Assembly: GCF_041060425.1 (NCBI RefSeq)
Contig: NZ_JAULBC010000002.1
Span: 62,001-126,000 of the forward strand
Length of the DNA: 64,000 nt
DNA from: Danxiaibacter flavus
Lineage (GTDB): Bacteria; Bacteroidota; Bacteroidia; Chitinophagales; Chitinophagaceae
Direction of reading: 5' to 3'
This document shows positions 62,886 through 64,000 of the stretch, one piece after another. How positions within the stretch are numbered: the first letter of the stretch is position 1; each line of letters starts with the position of its first letter. The position numbers and the translations under genes are program-made. Under the pieces are notes generated by a model, which did no database searches, was not told the origin of the DNA, and saw only the letters and a list, made by a program, of their open reading frames with translations.

Positions 62886-63349
62886 TTACGCCAATGAATT
62901 AACATCGGATAAACAAGCATGTTGTGGAGACGGATGTCCGGGAAATTCCGGGCCTTTTGATAGTTTGTTTTTTGAACTTAACCTGACCGGTTAAGATTAA
63001 GCGCAGTGCATGCAACAGCAACGCATCGACATGCGCATGGAAGATGAATGGAAAGTAGTAATAGTTCTCAATACCTGATGTGCTTCTGAAATGCCTGAAA
63101 CAAGTGTGCTTTTCATGTTATTCTGTTTAATATCTCTGCTTCAAATTGTAAAAAGCAATGCAAATATAAACAAGTCCACCAAATTAATAGACTTTTATGT
63201 TAAAACTTTTTTATTCCCAACATTGTTAATCCAAAAACTAATTGATTCACAGGCTGAAGCGAACATTAAAACCTTGTGCTCGCAGGGCTTTCAGCTTATT
63301 GCAGATCAATTTTCAAATATCCATTATCCATTTTCAATTATCTTGCACT
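62886..63349. promoter_or_regulatory. SusC upstream region with inverted repeat and -7 element
   Basis: Contains the inverted repeat CTTAACC-TGACC-GGTTAAG (62977-62995) and a minus-strand TATATTTG (63161-63168), a perfect TAnnTTTG match. The latter would give a 5' leader of about 265 nt before susC, in which the inverted repeat lies. Short plus frames are not convincing. Confidence 0.45.
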
Positions 63350-63949
63350 ATGCACATTAAGAAACGGTATTTATTATTGTTTTTGATCATTGTTCTCGCA
63401 GGGTTCTGGCTTATCAATAAAAAAATAGTTGAAACAAAGGAAGAACGCAGGTTCAATCTGAGCATGCAGCAATTACGTGGCGTGTCAAAGCTGGTTTTGT
63501 GGGAACAGGATTTTGTACTGAATAATATTCAAACGCAGGAGAAAACCTATTTTGAGTTTTTTAAATCGAAAGAATCAGTATCAACAACTGTAAATGGCAA
63601 AATGGGCTTTCACATTGATCTTGCAGACTCCATTCGCACGCACATCAATCGTAACGGTGACACACTTGTTGTATCAGCTCCATTGCAGGTAACTTATGTA
63701 AGCCTGGATATGGGAACACTTCAGCAGGTGAAAGAAGCATCATTAGATCCCTCACTCAATATTGACAAAAACGAAGTAATAAAACACCTGGATCAAAAGG
63801 CTTTAGAACAATATCTTCCGGTTGTAATTGCAGGCATCCAAAGCAGAATGCTCACAACGCAGGAGCAACAGCTGAGCAGGCTCACAGGTAAACCGGTGAA
63901 AATAAAGGTCACAGAAATGCCGAGAGCTTCGGATTGGAAGGGCGAATAG
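63350..63949 (+). CDS. DUF4230 protein with N-terminal membrane anchor
   Basis: 199 residues from ATG 63350 (MHIKKRYLLLFLIIVLAGFW); an upstream extension to 63242 is unlikely because the signal anchor starts here. One transmembrane segment (about 5-22) and a DUF4230 domain (KLVLWEQDFVLNNIQTQEKTY, GFHIDLADSIRTHINRNGDTLVVSAP, TYVSLDMGTL). The family is widespread in Bacteroidota and of unknown function. The last 50 bp of the window, after its stop, show nothing recognisable. Confidence 0.88.
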   Translation: MHIKKRYLLLFLIIVLAGFWLINKKIVETKEERRFNLSMQQLRGVSKLVLWEQDFVLNNIQTQEKTYFEFFKSKESVSTTVNGKMGFHIDLADSIRTHINRNGDTLVVSAPLQVTYVSLDMGTLQQVKEASLDPSLNIDKNEVIKHLDQKALEQYLPVVIAGIQSRMLTTQEQQLSRLTGKPVKIKVTEMPRASDWKGE

Positions 63950-64000
63950 CTATTTCACGCGACGAACACGAAGAAGCGGCGGCGCGGCGAACCCATATGC

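Noticed and set aside
63091..63360. 89-codon plus frame upstream of the DUF4230 gene
   Set aside because: Overlaps the true DUF4230 start and the susC promoter; no family resemblance.

Overview
The window looks like a chromosomal segment of a Bacteroidota bacterium, most likely of the family Chitinophagaceae or a close relative. Evidence for this: a SusC/SusD pair, a T9SS type A sorting domain, the L28-L33-DUF4295-FtsY gene order, prolyl-tRNA synthetase of the archaeal/eukaryotic-like type, DUF4230, DUF2490 and DUF5362 proteins, and promoter elements of the Bacteroidota TAnnTTTG type. No rRNA, tRNA, CRISPR array, phage or transposase gene was seen. One assembly gap (100 N, 9014-9113) lies inside a repeat array.

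Layout. 0-2 kb: a truncated formylglycine-generating-enzyme-like lipoprotein and two tandem small outer-membrane barrels. 2.4-4.2 kb: the rpmB-rpmG-DUF4295-ftsY cluster (minus strand). 4.6-13 kb: housekeeping genes (ornithine aminotransferase, FKBP isomerase, CBS-domain cysteine/cystathionine synthase, TrmH-type methyltransferase, DUF5362, prolyl-tRNA synthetase), separated by unusual word-like repeats. 13-20 kb: a Tyr/Gly/Asn-rich lipoprotein, an OmpP1/FadL-like barrel, a protealysin-like M4 protease with its emfourin inhibitor, a Crp/Fnr regulator, a DUF3179 protein and RpiA. 20.7-25.8 kb: a TetR regulator with a TolC-EmrA-EmrB efflux operon; matching palindromic operators flank the regulator. 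26-32 kb: bestrophin-like channel, DUF2490 barrel, monoglyceride-lipase-like hydrolase, several small unknown genes and an FtsX-type ABC permease. 32.3-36 kb: a MITE-like element and a 13-14-repeat GloVer protein with a T9SS signal. 36.2-45 kb: a two-component cluster (single receiver, 7-PAS kinase, receiver-kinase, CHASE3/GAF hybrid kinase). 45.4-52.9 kb: receiver, membrane HEAT protein, two family 2 glycosyltransferases and a TPR/YaiO outer-membrane protein. 53-64 kb: DUF4838 protein, RsbQ/KAI2-like hydrolase, TlpA-like thioredoxin, SusD, SusC, DUF4230.

How it works together. The strongest candidate for an under-described system is 41.6-52.9 kb. A hybrid kinase is divergent from a receiver that heads an apparent operon with a HEAT-repeat inner-membrane protein, two processive-type glycosyltransferases and a TPR/beta-barrel export protein. 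This resembles in outline PgaA/PgaC or NfrA/NfrB exopolysaccharide secretion, but the parts list is different.

The second striking layer is non-coding. At least eight families of short, word-like, near-palindromic repeats fill most intergenic regions in both orientations. Some are assembled into 64-, 71-, 85- and about 115-130-bp tandem units. Functions are inferred from motifs only; no database search was possible.
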